A stretch of DNA of 15,265 bases from CAZUFB01 sp048173955 (GTDB lineage Bacteria; Actinomycetota; Coriobacteriia; Coriobacteriales; UMGS124), in assembly GCA_048173955.1 (NCBI GenBank), contig DBEYOB010000035.1, positions 1 to 15,265 on the forward strand, given 5' to 3'. A program made the position numbers and the translations under genes. Positions 12,448 through 15,265 of this stretch are shown here, piece after piece. Position 1 is the stretch's first letter. Every line of letters starts with the position of its first letter. Under the pieces are notes generated by a model. The model worked only from the letters and a program-made list of their open reading frames with translations. It had not been told where the DNA came from and ran no database searches.

Positions 12448-14391
12448 CTACGGAAGCATTTCCCAATACATCAGGTTGAGGACCATCGCCAGCGCGGCGA
12501 ACCCGACCGCGACGCACGCGGCGCGCTGGCGGACGGTCCAGGCCTGGGGGGTGCGCCACCTGGTGACCGCGACCCACCCTCCCACGACCAGCGCCGCGGC
12601 GACGTACACCCCCTCCACCGCGAGGAGCGCGTCGAGCGTGGCGGGGGCAAGGCCCTCGGCGAGGCGCAGGGCGGCCACCACCCCGGCCGTGCCCGCGGCG
12701 AAGGTCAGCGTCGACAGGAGCAGTGCGGCCGGCTGCACGCGCGTCCGGTGCCTGCGGACGACCATCCCGCGGACCCATGCGAACGCGCCCGCCGCCGTAT
12801 ACGACAGGCACAGCAACCACGAGAGCGCGAAGGCGGCGAGCAGCCCCCCTTCGACGGCCAGCGTCGACCAGGGAACGACGTAGGAGTCCGAAAGGACGCG
12901 CGAGAACTCCGAGCCCCTCTCGAGGCTGACATGGAACCGGTAGACGTCCTGGTCCGACGCCGAGTCGGCGGAGTAGACGCCCGACCCCAGCGCCGTCGCG
13001 GTCAGCCCGTCGAACGTGAGCACGCCCTGGCCGTTCACGGACACGACGACGCGCCGCAGGGCGGTGAGGAGCTTCGCGGGCCCGTGGTCGGGGTCGGAGG
13101 CGTCCTGGTACGTGCCGACCCACATGCCGTTCGCCGGCGAGCTCGCGTCGGACACCGACAGCTCCGAGCGTCCCACGAGCAGGCGCGGGATGCCCTGCGT
13201 GAGGTCGGCGCGCCCGGCCTGGTTCGCCATGATTGCGATCGCGAGCCCGTCGTCGGGCCGCACGTACACCGACGCGGAGAATCCCGTCGACGTCGTGGCG
13301 GACAGGCCGAAGACGCCCTCCGAGAGGGGGAACGCGGACAGGCCGTGCGCGCTGCGCGCGACGCCGAGGCCGGGATAGGTGCGCGTTACCTCGAACATCC
13401 GAGCGGCGGTCCCGTCGTCGTCGAACAGCGGCTCGACCCCGTCGACCCCCATGAGCGCGTTGGCGAACAGAAGCAGGTCCGAAACGGTCCCGCAGCAGCT
13501 CAGGATCGAGGAGGTCGACGAGCCCGGCGAAGACGCGCCCGCCGGGGCATCCGATCCCGTCGCCAGCGAGACGACCGGCACCGGCCCGTCCCCCTGGCGC
13601 GCCATGCGCGCCGGGGACCCGCCCACCATGAGGTAGGTCGACTCCACGCCGATGCGCCCGAAGATGCGCTCGTTGACGTATGAGACGAAGTCCTCACCCG
13701 AGACCGCCTCCACGACGGCGGCGCCGAGCAGGGCGTCGTAGGGCGTGTACGCGACCAGGTCGCCCGGGTCGCTCTGGGGCTCGACGCTGAAGAGGGAGAA
13801 GGCCGACCCGACCGAGGTGGTGCCGTCGGGGATGGAGGAGCGGGACCCGTTCAGCGCGACGTCGAGGCCGCTCGTGTGGTCCATGAGGTCGAGCACGTCG
13901 AGCGCGCCGTAGCCATCGGGGAGCTCCACCCCCTCCGGAAGCAGGCTCTCGACCGACGACGACAGGCTGAGCGACCCTTCCTCGGCGAGCTTCATGAGGG
14001 AGACCCAGACCAGAAGGTCGGAGCAGCGCCCCCACTCGAAGGTCGTCTGCCCGTCGACCGCAGAGCCCCCCGAGGCGTCCGCAAGGCCGTAGTAGCGCTC
14101 GACGACCGAGCCTCCGTCCACGGACACCATAACCGCCAGGCCCTGGTCCTGCTCGTGGCCCGCCATGTAGGTGTCGATCAGCTGGCCGGGACCCTGCTCG
14201 GATCCCGACCCCGCATCCGATCCGGCCTCGGCTCGGGCGTCCCCCTGCTCATCGCCCGCCTCCGAAGCCAGTGCCGCGCCGCAGGCCGCCCGTCCCGGCG
14301 CGAAGGCGGCGAGAAGCAGCGCGGCGAGAAGCAGCGCGGCGAACGCATGGCGGCGGCCAGGGCGGGCCGAGGCGTCCCCGCGGGCGCCCAT
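12448..14391 (-). CDS. Membrane serine-hydrolase-fold protein (class C beta-lactamase-like) with degenerate active site
   Basis: This is a 647-residue exported protein. It has a signal peptide (GRRHAFAALLLAALLLAAFA, possible cleavage near ALA-S at 40-43), an acidic Gly/Ser linker (44-68), a beta-lactamase/PBP-like domain (about 70-405), a beta-rich region, and four hydrophobic spans (about 511-539, 553-577, 585-609 and 622-642). The fold call rests on landmarks such as FEWG, VWVSLMKLAEEG, MDHTSGL (170-176), YDALLGAAVVEAVSGEDFVSYV and GFSASVYVRPDDGLAIAIMANQ. All three catalytic motifs look lost. The S-x-x-K position reads R122-C-S-D125, Y-x-N reads Y215-T-P217, and the H/K-x-G position reads L363-S-A365. 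It may be a pseudoenzyme that binds peptidoglycan or peptides. The start at 14391 overlaps the stop of the radical SAM gene (TGATG), and the signal peptide supports this over the longer open frame to 14637. Confidence 0.8.
   Translation of the reverse strand: MGARGDASARPGRRHAFAALLLAALLLAAFAPGRAACGAALASEAGDEQGDARAEAGSDAGSGSEQGPGQLIDTYMAGHEQDQGLAVMVSVDGGSVVERYYGLADASGGSAVDGQTTFEWGRCSDLLVWVSLMKLAEEGSLSLSSSVESLLPEGVELPDGYGALDVLDLMDHTSGLDVALNGSRSSIPDGTTSVGSAFSLFSVEPQSDPGDLVAYTPYDALLGAAVVEAVSGEDFVSYVNERIFGRIGVESTYLMVGGSPARMARQGDGPVPVVSLATGSDAPAGASSPGSSTSSILSCCGTVSDLLLFANALMGVDGVEPLFDDDGTAARMFEVTRTYPGLGVARSAHGLSAFPLSEGVFGLSATTSTGFSASVYVRPDDGLAIAIMANQAGRADLTQGIPRLLVGRSELSVSDASSPANGMWVGTYQDASDPDHGPAKLLTALRRVVVSVNGQGVLTFDGLTATALGSGVYSADSASDQDVYRFHVSLERGSEFSRVLSDSYVVPWSTLAVEGGLLAAFALSWLLCLSYTAAGAFAWVRGMVVRRHRTRVQPAALLLSTLTFAAGTAGVVAALRLAEGLAPATLDALLAVEGVYVAAALVVGGWVAVTRWRTPQAWTVRQRAACVAVGFAALAMVLNLMYWEMLP
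14306..14342 (-). repeat. 15-bp tandem repeat in the signal-peptide coding region
   Basis: The unit GCGGCGAGAAGCAGC occurs twice without a mismatch (14306-14320 and 14321-14335), and a third copy begins at 14336. On the minus strand it encodes the repeating Leu/Ala core of the signal peptide. The unit is five codons, so copy-number change would keep the frame and change the length of the hydrophobic core. Confidence 0.8.
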
Positions 14392-15265
14392 CACGCCCCA
14401 CCGTCCGCGGGGAGGGCGCCCGTGCCGTCGAACTCGGGGATGAAACTCTCGCCGACGGTGCCCCCCTGCTGCCAGTACATGTTCTCGAATCCCAGGGCAT
14501 CCGCATGGTCGAGCACGGCCTCGTACTCCTCGTTGTCCAGCGGCCGGTCGAGCTCGGGAAAGCCCGCAACCCCGCCTGCGGGCGGCGTGTACTGGTTCAT
14601 GACCGAAAGGTCGATCGCGTTGCCGAACCGCTCCCACAGGACGTCGAGCACGCGCATCGAGTCGTCAGTGTGCCCGGGAAGGACGAGGTGGCGGACGATG
14701 ACGCCCCTGAGCATGATGCCGTCCGCGTCGCACCGCCTCCCGCCGCCGCGCTCGACCTGCGCGACCATGCGCTCGATTGCGGCGAGCGCGAACGCCGGGT
14801 AGTCGGGCGCCCGCGAGAGCGAGGCCGCGAGCCCCGCGTCGGCGTACTTGAAGTCGGGGAGCCACACCTGCACCGTCTCGGAGAGGGCGTCGACCACCTC
14901 GGGGAGCTCGTAGCCCGACGTGTTGTAGACGACCGGGACGGCGAGCCCCCTCGCGCGCGCCGCCGCCACGGCCGAGCGCACGTGGGGGGCGTAGTGGGTC
15001 GCCGTCACCAGGTTGATGTTGTGCGCCCCCTGGCGCTGCAGGTCGAGCATCGAGCGGACCAGACCCTCCTCGTCGGTCTCGACCCCCCACCCACCGGCAG
15101 ATATGCGCCCGTTCTGGCAGAACGCGCATTTGAGCGGGCAGTTGGAGAAGAACACCGCCCCGCTCCCCCGCTCGCCCGACAGCGGCGGCTCCTCCCAAAA
15201 GTGCAGCGCGGCCCGTGCGACCAGCAGGCGGCCGTCGGCGCCGCACGCGCCCCGCGCGCCGACGG
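14391..15265 (-). CDS. PflX-like radical SAM protein (5' end outside window)
   Basis: The frame is open from the right edge to the TGA at 14391-14393, giving about 290 visible residues and lacking the N-terminus. The leading segment, with ALHFWEEPPLSGERGSGAVFFS and then CPLKCAFCQN, is typical of the PflX/COG1313 group of pyruvate formate-lyase-activating-enzyme-like proteins. The CxxxCxxC cluster cysteines are residues 42, 46 and 49 of the visible part. Later features fit the radical SAM barrel: INLVTATHYAPHV, VVYNTSGYE, VWLPDFKYAD, IVRHLVLPGH and NQYTPP. A GTG inside FFSNC (15155) could look like a start but would cut off the conserved lead-in. These enzymes cleave S-adenosylmethionine at a 4Fe-4S cluster, but the substrate of this group is unsettled. 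Translation is probably coupled to the next gene through the TGATG overlap. Confidence 0.9.
   Translation of the reverse strand, partial: VGARGACGADGRLLVARAALHFWEEPPLSGERGSGAVFFSNCPLKCAFCQNGRISAGGWGVETDEEGLVRSMLDLQRQGAHNINLVTATHYAPHVRSAVAAARARGLAVPVVYNTSGYELPEVVDALSETVQVWLPDFKYADAGLAASLSRAPDYPAFALAAIERMVAQVERGGGRRCDADGIMLRGVIVRHLVLPGHTDDSMRVLDVLWERFGNAIDLSVMNQYTPPAGGVAGFPELDRPLDNEEYEAVLDHADALGFENMYWQQGGTVGESFIPEFDGTGALPADGGA

Noticed and set aside
11356..13683. 775-codon plus-strand open frame opposite argS, the small membrane protein and the serine-hydrolase-like gene
   Set aside because: It crosses three minus-strand genes and intergenic DNA, and its product is a low-complexity Arg-rich sequence without domains.
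14392..14637. Upstream extension of the serine-hydrolase-like protein
   Set aside because: It overlaps the radical SAM coding region and would bury the signal peptide. The ATG at 14391 places the signal peptide at the N-terminus.

Overview
The window is about two-thirds G+C, densely coded, and has no mobile elements, rRNA, tRNA or CRISPR that I can see. A TorD-family chaperone, a polyferredoxin and high-GC house-keeping genes (argS, hom with an ACT domain) suggest an anaerobic high-GC Gram-positive of the Coriobacteriia, probably Eggerthellaceae, which carry many respiratory molybdoenzymes. This is inference from gene content and style; no database was searched.

Layout: genes from 1 to 7213 read rightwards and genes from 7576 to 15265 read leftwards. 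They converge on a 362-bp intergenic stretch (7214-7575) that contains an AT-rich island and several hairpins. The left edge is the C-terminal part of a UvrD-like helicase. A compact four-gene run follows (652-4758): an acidic protein with two winged-helix-like units, a TorD/DmsD-type chaperone, a four-ferredoxin-motif protein with an embedded MvhD/FlpD-like domain (4-bp overlap with torD), and a protein that reads as trigger factor with its PPIase domain cleanly missing and without the ribosome-docking signature. I read this as a maturation or electron-supply module for redox enzymes and as the most novel part of the window. Next comes a methylthioadenosine/S-adenosylhomocysteine deaminase-type amidohydrolase with a purine nucleoside phosphorylase, which together make a nucleoside salvage pair.

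On the left-reading half, in transcription order from the right edge, there is a PflX-like radical SAM protein (N-terminus cut by the window), coupled by a TGATG overlap to a secreted or membrane serine-hydrolase-fold protein whose three catalytic motifs all look lost. A small coiled-coil, tail-anchored protein follows behind a perfect TATAAT box, then argS, hom and an aspartoacylase/succinylglutamate desuccinylase-like metallohydrolase as a probable transcription unit.

The best candidates for undescribed biology are the TorD, polyferredoxin and PPIase-less trigger-factor-like operon, and the apparently catalytically dead serine-hydrolase membrane protein translationally coupled to a radical SAM enzyme.
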